Shown in pieces: positions 35,934 to 46,337 of a stretch of 64,000 nt of DNA. How positions within the stretch are numbered: position 1 is the first letter of the stretch; every line of letters begins with the position of its first letter. The notes beneath the pieces are model-generated. The model ran no database searches, was not told the DNA's origin, and worked only from the letters and a program-made list of their open reading frames with translations. The DNA lies in NCBI RefSeq assembly GCF_026151205.1, contig NC_087076.1, positions 14,493,675 to 14,557,674 on the forward strand, in the 5' to 3' direction. The stretch comes from Bolinopsis microptera (lineage: Eukaryota > Ctenophora > Tentaculata > Lobata > Bolinopsidae). Position numbers and translations under genes: made by a program.

Positions 35934-36175
35934 GGGACCATTCACATATTGCCGTATTACGTAATTCGATTTGCACACTGTATCTCGACCAAAACTGTAT
36001 ATCGTCATGCAAGGCGATATAGGGTTGTCGAGATACAGTGTATGTCGAGATACAGTGTGGTTACCCGTGATTCAGTTCTTGACCTTTTCAGACCCTCCTC
36101 TCCCCACTTAACACATAGCTGTTGTGTGGACATTGCAAAGCTTTTCCAAACTTAGCGTAATATGTGAACAATCCC
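35934..36175. mobile_element. 242-bp MITE with TAA target duplication
   Basis: The ends gggaccattcacatatt and its inverse aatatgtgaacaatccc are flanked by TAA on both sides (35931-35933 and 36176-36178). A 3-bp TAA duplication with GGG tips suits PIF/Harbinger elements. The interior has its own inverted motif: cactgtatctcgacc at the left and two copies of gtcgagatacagtg at the right. It lies shortly downstream of the UNC93-like stop codon. A single related end (ttacgtgataatatgtgaac) occurs at 38651-38677. Confidence 0.75.
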
Positions 36176-36178
36176 TAA

Positions 36179-37114
36179 GTAGTCTACAGCATGTTTTAAA
36201 TGGGTTAAATAATTTAGTGTGTGCATTTCTAAAGCTATTGATGTTGTTTGGCCCTTGAGGGGTTTATGAGTAGACGAGCATATTTTTTTATTTGAACGGA
36301 ACCTCAATTTAATGGTGTTAACTTGGTCATTAACTGAATTATTGAGATTTTATTTGAATTATTAATGACATAAATCTAATTATTTGTTGACAGAATTTGT
36401 CAAATAACAACAAAAATAATGCATTTAAGGACATTATCAAACTCACTTTACTGACAAGATGTAAGAATCATCTCGTTGGCTTTGCCTAACTAGGAAAGTC
36501 GAGGGAAGAGTGTGGATAAGTTTACTTTCAGCTTCAGATCGACCCAAGTACCCGAAATACCACCTGGAAAAAGGAGGAACTACAATTTCATACATACTTA
36601 AAACACCTAAATCTTTGAATCTACTGAATAACCTAGAAAGTGGTAACACACATTAAGTTCTTCGTGCTTGAGTTAAATTACGTCACGCGGTACGTTAATT
36701 AAGTAAGGCACGATATTCAATGAAGAAGTAAGCGCGCGCGCGCGCAAAATGTGACTTGAAGTTGTGTTGTCTATCTTCTATTCCATCAAAAGAATTTTAC
36801 CGCGCCGTACAACTTCTAATATATTATAATGTGACCGGGCGAAGTTCGCGACAGAACACATTAATTAGGCACGGTAATTAGTAATAGCTAATCACTTTTG
36901 TTGGGTGATGTCTTTGACTTGGTCGTACTGTATTTGAGTCGCATCGCAAGCTTCAAAGTGTGGAATTGATGAGCTCGTTCGTGAATTAGTCACAGTCTTC
37001 TTATTCTGAAATTATTAAATAAGTCAGAAAGCAGATAATGTTACAAAAACTTAATTTTTACTTTAGGCGACATTCTGTTTACAAAAAAGCCTTCTTTTCA
37101 TACCGGATAAAAGA
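36179..37114. other. Intergenic, with a 14-bp GC dinucleotide run
   Basis: No gene seen. Alternating gcgcgcgcgcgcgc at 36732-36745 is a possible Z-DNA-forming tract in otherwise AT-rich sequence. Confidence 0.5.
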
Positions 37115-37701
37115 TTACCTTACAAGACATTTTTGTGGCGGACCAATTTGCGACGACCGAAATTTTGGCGGTCCGAAAATATGGCGAAATTGAACAAAAA
37201 CCGTCACATTTCGGACGTCACAGAAAATAAGGGTATTTTTCATCATTTTGTTTTCTGACACAAAGGAAATTCAAAATTTTCTAAAAATCGGTAAAATCAT
37301 GTTGAAACAAAATGAAACTTATAAATCCATTTCTTCATCTTCCTCTAAGGGGTCCGGCTCGACTCTTTCAGTTTCACTTATTAAGTTTGGTATTAAATTG
37401 TTTATCTTGACTTAGTCTCTTATAAGACGTTTATGTTAGCACATAAATGTAATTTATTGTAAATTTAAACGTATTACTTGACATTAAATTCATCATGGAA
37501 TATTGTGTTTATTTGTCCCACCATCATATCACTAACTTTTTAAGAACAAAATGAATCGATGAAGCCACAATTATTGGAATAAGCTAAAAATAATGCGACG
37601 GATTCTATTACGACGACCGAAATATTGGCGGTCCGAAAATATGGCGAAATTTCGGGAAAACCGTCGCATTTCGTACGTTATGAAAATGTCTTGTAAGGTA
37701 A
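37115..37701. mobile_element. 587-bp TIR element with internal direct repeats
   Basis: The tips ttaccttacaagacattttt and its inverse aaaatgtcttgtaaggtaa are terminal inverted repeats. Inside each end is a copy, in direct orientation, of a block with cgacgaccgaaat and ggcggtccgaaaatatggcg (about 37152-37215 and 37611-37680). No coding frame. The target duplication is not evident. Confidence 0.75.
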
Positions 37702-38120
37702 GAGGTCAATTTCATGGACAATAAAATAATTTATGTTTGAAAAGAAACGTACTTTATTCGAGTTGTAGTGCCATATTCCGTCATATGTTCCCCTGTTATT
37801 CATGTTGTCAGAAAGGACACTGAAATTGAAGGGAATTTCAAATCACTGAAAAAAAAGGAGTTTAAATCACAATATCAGACGTCCGTTAAGAATAAATTGC
37901 CACACTTCATCATGACAATTTAGCAATTTGTCCTAGTCAGTAGTCAGTAGTCATACATACTCATATATTTAAGGAAAGTTCTCAACATTCCGTCTTAACA
38001 TTCCTTCCAAGAGTGAGTGGATACAAGCTAGTCAGTACAGAACAGCTTAAATCCCCGCTGTAGAACAGAAAACATAGTAAACTACCATTTAATTATATAA
38101 CCACTATTCTAGAACTGCCG

Positions 38121-38318
38121 TTATCTAAAATACCTTTTGAGAGAAGTAGGAGGGTTATCAAGATTTTCATAACAAGGTCGTTTCTTGTCCACGTTAATGT
38201 AAGTATCAGTGTTATAGTACGATATCTCTATCTCATCGTTGTTTTTTCTTTCTCGCAACACGTAATTAGGATTTATCACGGGTTCCACGGACTTACACCG
38301 CTCTGAAGTAATACTCAT
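38121..38318 (-). CDS. Possible short coding exon with tyrosine motifs
   Basis: A 65-residue frame from an ATG at 38318, starting MSITSERCKSVEPVINPN. It contains TYINVD and CYENLD, two Tyr-x-Asn motifs of the type bound by Grb2-like SH2 domains, as found in receptor tails. No start context, partner exon or homologue was recognised, so this could be a chance frame. Confidence 0.2.
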   Translation of the reverse strand: MSITSERCKSVEPVINPNYVLRERKNNDEIEISYYNTDTYINVDKKRPCYENLDNPPTSLKRYFR

Positions 38319-39080
38319 AATAATTACCTTGATCTTACAATGGGGGTGTACGCTAATTAAATTTTATGAAGTTTCATCAGATTATAATTACCTTTTCTGC
38401 ATAGAAACACAAAGGACAGCCCGGCAATGATATCTATAGCATGTACTGTTTAAACATTAATAGCTCTGGGTATTCTGGAATTGTTAGTTGTCAGGTGATA
38501 AATAAGGATGGTTGGCAAATATGAGTAATTCTGGGCTGTTCTAGAACTGTTGTTAGGGTGGTACTAAAGTTATGGGATCTCCAGAATTATTTTCTTCCAG
38601 ATCATTCTGGAACAAATTCCCTCAGAACGTCAAGAACTTGGAGAAAAATCTTACGTGATAATATGTGAACGATCCCTTAAGGGCCAGGACGGGGAGTCAA
38701 GAATGTAAACTAGGATGGTCGTCACAGCATTGAGCAGGGAGTAACGCTGTAAACGTTAAAATTGAGTAGAAAACAACTCTTCTGGCCTGTCTGCTACTCG
38801 ATTAAAAGTGCCTCAACTTAGCTTAGTGTAGCACTAGTTCAATAGTTATTACTAGATATAAACCTATTTTCTACACGTCGCATTTTACATGTTCACAAGG
38901 TCCCTGCGCTAATAACTTATGAAACTTGAGTGCCTCAAATCTTAAATTTAACATAGCACTGTTATGTCAATGTAAATAAGTAACAAGTCGTGATCATATA
39001 CACACATATGTTTAATAGATACCACATAACGTTTAATACGCAAAGGAAACGACATTTATGTAACATGTTATTAAATAATA
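38319..39080. other. Intergenic, nothing seen
   Basis: Except for one end of a MITE family at 38651-38677, no feature is visible. Confidence 0.45.
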
Positions 39081-39092
39081 CTAGGCATATTT

Positions 39093-40382
39093 GTGACTGA
39101 CATATTTTTGACTTCTCTCGTAGCTAAGACTCTTAATAGAATGGTGCTTAATAGGATCCAGCCGGCTATAGAGGGGGTACTTAGGGACACGCAGAATGGT
39201 TTTCGGGAAGGACGGTCCACTACTAGTCACATCTTGGCACTCAGAAGGATTCTAGAGGGGGCTAGACAGAGAAATTTACCGGTAGCTATGGTGTTTGTTG
39301 ATTTTAAGAAGGCCTTTGATTCACTTCACCGGGGAATTTTGATGCAAATACTAAAGGCCTATGGAATACCGGACAGTATTGTAGATATCATTAATCTTCT
39401 CTATGTCAACACGAAGGGCAAAGTTATAACACCAGATGGGGATACCGAGCTATTTGATATCCTGGCAGGAGTTCTTCAAGGGGATACACTAGCACCATAC
39501 TTGTTCATTATAGCCCTTGACTATTGCATGAGACAAGCCTTAAGCAAGCATCCTGAAATAGGATTTACCATTAAGCCTTATCGGAGTAGGAGAGTCAAGG
39601 CGGAGAAGATAACAGACACTGGTTTTGCAGATGACATTGCTCTGATAGCAGATACTGTAAAGGAGGCAGAGATGCTGATGCTAGAGGTAGAAAGAGTTGC
39701 TGCTACAGTGGGACTTAAAATGAATGAAGGGAAAACCAAATTCATTACTCAGAACATCGAGAACCCCGATACCATCAAGTCCCTGGGTAACAACACAATA
39801 GAGCACGTGGAAGACTTTACCTATCTTGGTTCTAGAATCAGAGACAGTGAGAGTGATATCAGGGTTAGGAAAGGAAGAGCATGGGGAGCATGCCACACTC
39901 TCAAAAAACTTTGGAAATCTAACCTTAGAAAGTCTATCAAGACCAGAGTGTTCACAGCACTAGTCGAGTCGGTGCTTCTATACGGTTCTGAGACTTGGAC
40001 TATGACGAAAAGGCTGGAGAAGATGGTTGATGGTTGCTATACACGAATGTTAAGAATGGCCCTTAACATCAATCAATATCGAGACCATGTCAGCAACCAC
40101 AGTCTGTATGGTGATCTTCCTAAAGTCAGCTCCAAGATAACCCAACGAAGGCTCAGACTTGCAGGTCATGCTCACCGACATCCGGAGCTGACACTGAACA
40201 AACTGATCCTCTGGAAGCCGAGTCATGGGCATACTAACAGGGGGCGACCTTACCTAACACTACTAAATAACCTAAAAGCAGATACTGGGCTGAAATCAGT
40301 AGATGAGATAGCTAGACTGATGGAGGACAGAAAGCTGTGGAGAACTGTTGTCAATGGATCTCGGGAATACTACCCGCCTTAA
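39093..40382 (+). mobile_element. 5'-truncated RTE-like LINE reverse transcriptase
   Basis: An uninterrupted 429-residue frame begins inside the reverse transcriptase: NGFREGRSTTSHI, motif A FVDFKKAFDSLHRG, motif B GVLQGDTLAPYLF and motif C FADDIALIAD. The C-terminal part has FTYLGSRI, LLYGSETWTM and GHAHRHPE, the order seen in RTE-clade elements. No endonuclease domain lies upstream, so the copy is 5'-truncated as is usual for LINEs; the visible part has no stop or frameshift and would be a young insertion. It stands alone between MITEs, on the strand opposite ZNHIT6. Confidence 0.9.
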
Positions 40383-40541
40383 GTCAAGTCAGTAAGTCAT
40401 ATTTGTTATTGAGACTTCTTGGCAGCACGAGCAACCAGTATGTTATTTTACAAACTGATCTGTTAATTTAAGCACTTACTTTATTTTACAACTGATAATT
40501 TACAGTGATAAACTGATTAAGATCTACATAGGTACAATGTA

Positions 40542-40920
40542 CAGGGTGTTCACGATACATTGATACGGTTTTGGATATCTTTAGATTGGTTAATGATGGA
40601 GCAATCAGCTATATTTAGCGCTTATTTGCTTTATACATCAGTTACAATTTTGTTACCACTACAGTCCAGATATCAAAACTTTGATGTATTTCTCGAAATT
40701 TCGTGTATTGTGATAAAAGTCTTTTTAAGAAAAAAAACAATGGGAACAATGTTCGAAATGTCGAGAAATATGTCAAAGTTTTGATATCTGAACTGGTTGT
40801 AACAACATTGTAACCGGTGTGCAATGAAAACGAGCGCTAATTATCACTGATCGCTCCTTTATAGATTAACCTTCAAATGTTTAAACTTTAATACCGTACC
40901 AATATATCGTGAACACCCTG
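40542..40920. mobile_element. 379-bp MITE with nested inverted repeat
   Basis: The ends cagggtgttcacgatacatt and its near-inverse aatatatcgtgaacaccctg form TIRs of about 30 bp. Inside, agatatcaaaactttgatgt and its near-inverse (about 40670-40797) make a second hairpin. CAGGGTGT tips resemble Tc1/mariner MITEs; the flanks are TA at left and TTA at right, so the duplication is imperfect. It ends 16 bases from the possible stop codon at 40937. Confidence 0.75.
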
Positions 40921-40936
40921 TTATTATGTTCAGTGT

Positions 40937-41519
40937 TTACAATATCTGGCAATCACGTAGATCATACGACAAAGGAAACTGCTCTTTTTTCTGTTCAACA
41001 TTAAATAAAGTTATATTATTAAGCTGTGTTAGTAAATACAAATTATATCAACAAAGTAGTAGTATTTAAAAGTAAATAGCAGTATAACTGAGTATAAGTT
41101 ATTTTAGTAAAACTACTAACCTCCTTCGTCAATGCACATATATTGAGTATTGGCAATGTCTCCATCAGAATGGTTGGGCCTATCTGGTGAATAAAATCAT
41201 CATAACATGGGAAAGGAAACACAGTATTTACTGCCCCGCTCATATGAGACAAATATTAGTCTGATGTTAACTAATTGGGGCTAAACTAAACGAGTACCAT
41301 GCCATAGTGGCTATCCAAAATAAAATAATAACTTAAATATATCAATAAGAGGTCACCTCAGACGAATTTAACTGTGCAATTATAGCTATTACGGTCAAGT
41401 TGATACCATTCTTAATCATTTCGATTGTCGAGCAATTATTCAATTCAGTTATCTTCAAATCTTAACGACTAACCTTGTGAGCTTTTCTTCTTTCTAGTGA
41501 AGATCCTTTTGAGCATGTC
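40937..41519 (-). CDS. Possible three-exon gene 3' part, unidentified
   Basis: Three exon-like blocks on the minus strand splice in frame: 41474-41519 (MLKRIFTRKKKSSQ), 41121-41230 (VNTVFPFPCYDDFIHQ to NICALTKE) and 40937-40990 (KKEQFPLSYDLRDCQIL, stop). Sites are TTTTAG acceptor, AAG|GTTAGT and GAG|GTTAGT donors, GGGGCAG and TTGAACAG acceptors. Phases agree at both joins, which is moderate support. I do not recognise the protein, and no upstream exon was found before ZNHIT6. Confidence 0.38.
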
Positions 41520-41931
41520 CTAAAATATCGGAAGAAAAATTAATATAATTATTGCAAATAATATCATTTTTTTTTTCAAGAAAACATTCATAAATTGGTT
41601 ATAAAATATCGGAGTTTATAGTTATTGGTAAATGATTTGAATATTGTACTCTAGTTTATCAATAAATTTCAAATCGCAAACCGTTTTATACCAGAATGAA
41701 GCAACAAATGTGATTATTAATATTATAAAAAGAGCAAATCAATTGTTAAAAACAGTTAAAATACACTAATTTATAAGAATCATCGAAGAGGAAAATCTGT
41801 TTTCAGGATCAACGAAGTAGTAGGTAAAATGTTCTTTCTTTGAAAATAAATAGTTTTATTTCCTTCAAAAAATTACTGTCATGACGAGGATCATGTCACT
41901 GATAAATTAGCATTATATTTATAGCATTATA

Positions 41932-42966
41932 TCAGGTTAAAATCTCCCCCTCTTCCTCTGGCTCTGCAGGCAAAGAATTCACATCTGTTGAGCATGCTTC
42001 ACCATCTGACTGATTTTCTTGCTCATCACCAAAAAGTGCCAGAACACTGTTTTTAAATGAATTACTCTTTGTATCTGATGTTTTCTCACGCTCTTTCAAA
42101 TCGTCACACTTGCCAACTTCCACTTTCTTGCTATCATCTTCGCCTGCAGTGTTGTTATTTTGATTCCTCCCTTTCTTCTGTCTTTTGTATGAGCGTCTTC
42201 TGTTGTTCCTCTTTCTCTTGCCATCATTCAGCAATCCCAGTTTTGTCAACTCTGCTCTCACATCCAATGCTTTACACTCCACTGCCTTAAAGGAAGCTGG
42301 TTTTGTAGTGATGAATATGGTAGGGTACTCGATGACAGTTTTGAACTTCAGAGATTCCATGATTGTCAAATCTGGGTCAAGCAAATGAAATGTGTTTGTA
42401 TCACCATCTGCTTGAACGAAATATGAAACATCTGGATCACTTTTGAAGTACATGCTCACAAATCGATATTCTGAGTGGGGTGCAGAATCACTTTTATATG
42501 TTTCAATCAGATCTGTAATTTTCAATGTTTCGGAGATATCATGAGCTAGAAGTTTCTGGCTCCGGTCAGAGAAGATTAATTCTACAGTCCATCTTATGAC
42601 ATCATCTTTAAAATGGGTCTTGTTCAGCTTATGCCGAGAAAAGGTAACAGGCATGAACTTAATGATCGTTTCATTTGTAAGGCACTTCTTTTTGATCATC
42701 CCCCTGGCATTTTGACCATTAAAATTGGGAACAAGCTGCCTATGAGAGTTATCTATCGACTCTTTGATATTTTCCAAAAACTTGTAATCTGATATTAGCT
42801 GAATGTTATCAAAATCTGACAGTTTTACAAATGATGCTTTATCTGCAACACCGCTGCAACTTTTTTCAACTTTATGAGCTTTAACACATTCCAGACTACA
42901 CGTTCTCTGTCTACACTTTGGACAGCAGTATTTACTTTCTTTCCCACAGCTACACAACTCAACCAT
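41932..42966 (-). CDS. ZNHIT6: Box C/D snoRNA assembly factor BCD1, ZNHIT6-like
   Basis: An intronless 344-residue frame. The N-terminal zf-HIT finger (residues about 5-37) reads CSCGKESKYCCPKCRQRTC then SLECVKAHK; the first cysteine pair is spaced C-x-C, against the usual C-x2-C. The HIT finger at the N-terminus followed by a BCD1 core (for example FMPVTFSRHKLNKTHF, DVIRWTVELIF and HLLDPDLTIMESL) matches ZNHIT6, a nuclear factor that helps assemble box C/D snoRNPs with the R2TP machinery. The C-terminal third is a basic then acidic low-complexity tail with a short run of asparagines. The Met at 42966 is directly in front of the finger, as in relatives. URI1 in this window belongs to the same R2TP network. 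Confidence 0.92.
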   Translation of the reverse strand: MVELCSCGKESKYCCPKCRQRTCSLECVKAHKVEKSCSGVADKASFVKLSDFDNIQLISDYKFLENIKESIDNSHRQLVPNFNGQNARGMIKKKCLTNETIIKFMPVTFSRHKLNKTHFKDDVIRWTVELIFSDRSQKLLAHDISETLKITDLIETYKSDSAPHSEYRFVSMYFKSDPDVSYFVQADGDTNTFHLLDPDLTIMESLKFKTVIEYPTIFITTKPASFKAVECKALDVRAELTKLGLLNDGKRKRNNRRRSYKRQKKGRNQNNNTAGEDDSKKVEVGKCDDLKEREKTSDTKSNSFKNSVLALFGDEQENQSDGEACSTDVNSLPAEPEEEGEILT

Positions 42967-44224
42967 AGTTTACTTGAATTGCCTGTAAAAATATTTTCAT
43001 TAAGTTTTGTAACACTATTTAAGTCTGTAATAAAGCCATTATGGGTGGCTCTTAAGTCTTTTAAACAAGAGTGTAATTCCTAAACACTAGCTATGTGCTA
43101 ATTAAGTGGCTGACATAGAGGCCTGAGGTGGTTCTAAAATGGCCAAAAAATAAAAATAATTGTTTGTATTAATTAAGTTAGGACTGTGTCATAACCACCC
43201 TAAAAATATGAACATAATTTTTCACATTGTGTGACAGAGCCGCTGGAGACAAACAACTGACAAAAAATGGATCCAAATCAGACCTCTTGTTCCTGAGATG
43301 GCGCCCCACAGTTTGATGTTAACCAGTTATTACTAGTAAAACTGGAACTTTAAGACGGCACACAACACATCACGTAATTTATTACGAGATGGAGTCTTTG
43401 TTCTAACTAGATGGCACTTTCTGAGTAATAATTAAATATTTTATTTTACAAATTTATATCAGATCGAACCTATATTTGATAATCGAACCTATATTCGATA
43501 GTTCAGTTAAACAAAAATTTCAGTTGAACAAAAATTTCAATTTTATGCCATTTATTACAGATTAAACAAGTTTACAATAAATCAATTTGATATTTAACGG
43601 AATCCTAATTCAATGTGCAGTATGGTTGTCACTCTTTAAATAGATTAGATATAGGTTGACGGGGCAAAGGAGTGTGCGTGCTGTTCGCTATTGCTCACAC
43701 CAAACGGCAACCTAGTAAATGTTTTGTATGAACACCGGTCTCCATCACGACACAAAATTAGGATTGTAGAATTTATTGTATAACTATTAGTGCAGTGGAG
43801 GTAGCGGTGTGGTGCATTAATAGAGTGACAGCCTACTGATTTAGAGTTGTTTTTAAGTGAGCATAATGGGTGTATTTTTGGATCTAATGGCAACTTTAAA
43901 ATTTGTTCTTTTAATCATTTATTAAATATCAGTTTAAAAATATATAAATCTGGAATCTGTTCACTCTGTGAACCAGTCCTAAAAAAAAATTCCAAAAACC
44001 CTCCTAAATTAAATATTAAAAACGTCTCAGTAATTGAAATAGTCATACAATTAAGAAATTATCCAAATTCTTAATATCTACCTAAGAGAAAAATACCTAC
44101 CTAAGTCAGTTTCTACCTGTAGTACACTAAATATTAGGTTAAATACATAGGTGGTGGAGTCAGCACACATTTACCAAAATCAAAATTGTTTAATAGGAGG
44201 AGCCTGTGGGCCGAGATCACTGGA
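42967..44224. other. ZNHIT6 upstream region and LINE 3' flank, no gene seen
   Basis: AT-rich sequence without convincing frames. It probably includes the ZNHIT6 promoter and the 3' untranslated end of the LINE that follows, whose exact terminus I could not place. Confidence 0.45.
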
Positions 44225-44556
44225 TTAAATTTGATGAAGGGGATTGTTTTCAAATGACAGCTGCATTATGTCATAATCGCTTGTGGTCCATGCCGAATCA
44301 TTATAAGCATGTTGCAGCTTTAGAAGTGCCTTTTTCAGGCGACTTTTAGCAAGGCTAATCTTGTAGGAGTAGTCAAAGAGCTTGAGTTTAGGTGCAATTG
44401 TGTTCCAAATTTTGGTGGATCTTGATATAAAGTCATTAGATGGGAGTTGTGAAATGATAGTGGTTTCCTTTCTAGAAGATGACTGATAATGCTGTTGCAG
44501 TGATGCTGTTGCAGTGATGCTGGGCACCTTAGTTTTAGTATTTTAAAAACTTCCAT
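44225..44556 (-). pseudogene. LINE ORF2 C-terminal end, frameshifted
   Basis: Two overlapping frames carry the final part of the polymerase protein, with PPKFGTQLHLNSSSL in one and TKIWNTIAPKLK in the other. The WNTIAPKLK stretch is the conserved C-terminal block of CR1-like ORF2. At least one frameshift lies between this and the reverse transcriptase. Confidence 0.7.
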
Positions 44557-44627
44557 AAATGTGTGATATGTATATAAATTTTTGAAAGCCAGGATGTTTT
44601 GTTGCTTGAAAAGTGGTTTACAGTGCT

Positions 44628-46337
44628 CTAGTTGGAAGAATGTATGGTCAAGTGCCTGGCTGTCAAACTCTCTTGTTCTTGCACATGTAAGGAACTTAGC
44701 TTGTTTAGGTATGCCTCTTTATCACCAAAGAGGACCCGTACACAGTGCTTCTGAGACAGCCAGATACTTGCTGTCCTAAAGAGTGCTGCATCACCCCAAA
44801 CTGAGATACAATATGTGAGGTGGGATTCAAATAGTGTGTGGTAGAGGTCTTTATGGAGTTCCTTTGGTACAGAGTCCCTAATTCTATTTAAGGTGGCAGA
44901 GGCATAGTTTAACTTTCGTTTAAGTGCTGTTATATGAGGCCCCCAGGAAAGCTGTTCGTCAATAACAACTCCAAGAAACTTAGTTGCTTTGGTTTTTTTA
45001 ATTGGAAAGCCATCAATATGGAGTTGAAGCGAATCTGGCAATTCTACTGGTTTACTAGCCTTTGGTTTAAAATGCATATAACAGCACTTTGACATGTTGA
45101 TGTGAAGTTTGTTAAGGATCATATACTTTTTTATACAGCTTAGCAATTTGTTGCCTTTCTCATAAGCTTCTTCTACAGTTTTTCCATCAATAAAAATGTT
45201 GGTGTCGTCAGCAAATAGTATGAAGGTTCCTAAATCCGAAGAATTGGCAATATCATTTATGTATAGAAGAAAAAGGAGCGGTCCCAAAACAGAGCCTTGT
45301 GGAACTCCATATTTAATGATAAGGTTTTCGGATTTTTCATTAAGGACTTCTGTATACTGTGTTCTATTTGATAAGTAGCTTTTAATAAGACAGTTTGCAT
45401 TGCCTCTTATTCCATACCTATCTAGTTTTGTTAGGAGTGTACTATGGTCGATTGTATCAAATGCTTTACTCAAATCTATAAATATTCCTAGAACATGGTT
45501 TCGTTTTTTTATGCTATCTTCAATAATCCTAACAGAGTAGTTAACAGCATGGCTAGTAGAATGGGACTTGCGGAAGCCAAATTGGTTTTCATCAAGGATA
45601 TTTTGTGACAGAGCGAAACTGTAGATACGGCTGTATATCACTTTTTCAAATATCTTACCAAATATAGGCAGTGTAGAGACAGGTCTGTAGTTTCCTACAT
45701 CCTCTTGGTTTCCTTTCTTAAATATGGGAGTAACTTTCCCAACTTTCAAAACATCAGGAAATACCCCGCTCATCATGAGTTTGTTGAAATGTTGGGCTAA
45801 AACAGGGCAGATTAAATGAGCTGACTTTTTGATTATACGGATCGGAATATCACTAGATTTGCCATTTTCCAACTTGGAAATTATTTCCATGAGCTCAGTA
45901 TGTGAACAGTCAGATAGGAATATAGAGTTATTGTTGGATGGCAGGAGGTAGTCTTCAAATGTTGAAAATTCAGAAGCCTGTATAGGCAGGTCAGCTATTG
46001 ATTCATTTAGAGTGGAGGCAATTGAGTTAAAGTATTTGTTGAACTCGTTTGCAATAACCCTTCTATCTGTTATTTTTCTGTTGTCGATTATAAATGAGGG
46101 TTTTATAGTCTTTTTACACTTCCCTCTAAGTTCATTAATGATCTGCCATGTCTTCTTACGGTCGTGCTTATTTTCTATGATTTGGTTGCAAGAGTAAGTA
46201 TTTTTTGCAGAGTTAATTACAGATTTGAGGATCCTTCGGTATACTTTGAAGGTTTGTTCGAGAACATGGTCTCCATCAGGGTTTGCCTTAGTTTTAGATG
46301 TAATCCAGTTATCTTTTAATTCATGTTTTTTTTTCAA
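44628..46337 (-). CDS. LINE ORF2 reverse transcriptase part
   Basis: 569 residues. Motif A IDLSKAFDTIDHSTLL, motif B YGVPQGSVLGPLLFLLYIND and motif C FADDTNIFID are intact; the finger region has VTPIFKKG and NYRPVSTLPIFGK. The frame continues the endonuclease frame after a shift in a run of A (T on the plus strand, about 46326-46334), so the two were one protein. The C-terminus also leaves frame, at LFGDKEAYLNK. Confidence 0.93.
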   Translation of the reverse strand: MKKKHELKDNWITSKTKANPDGDHVLEQTFKVYRRILKSVINSAKNTYSCNQIIENKHDRKKTWQIINELRGKCKKTIKPSFIIDNRKITDRRVIANEFNKYFNSIASTLNESIADLPIQASEFSTFEDYLLPSNNNSIFLSDCSHTELMEIISKLENGKSSDIPIRIIKKSAHLICPVLAQHFNKLMMSGVFPDVLKVGKVTPIFKKGNQEDVGNYRPVSTLPIFGKIFEKVIYSRIYSFALSQNILDENQFGFRKSHSTSHAVNYSVRIIEDSIKKRNHVLGIFIDLSKAFDTIDHSTLLTKLDRYGIRGNANCLIKSYLSNRTQYTEVLNEKSENLIIKYGVPQGSVLGPLLFLLYINDIANSSDLGTFILFADDTNIFIDGKTVEEAYEKGNKLLSCIKKYMILNKLHINMSKCCYMHFKPKASKPVELPDSLQLHIDGFPIKKTKATKFLGVVIDEQLSWGPHITALKRKLNYASATLNRIRDSVPKELHKDLYHTLFESHLTYCISVWGDAALFRTASIWLSQKHCVRVLFGDKEAYLNKLSSLHVQEQESLTARHLTIHSSN

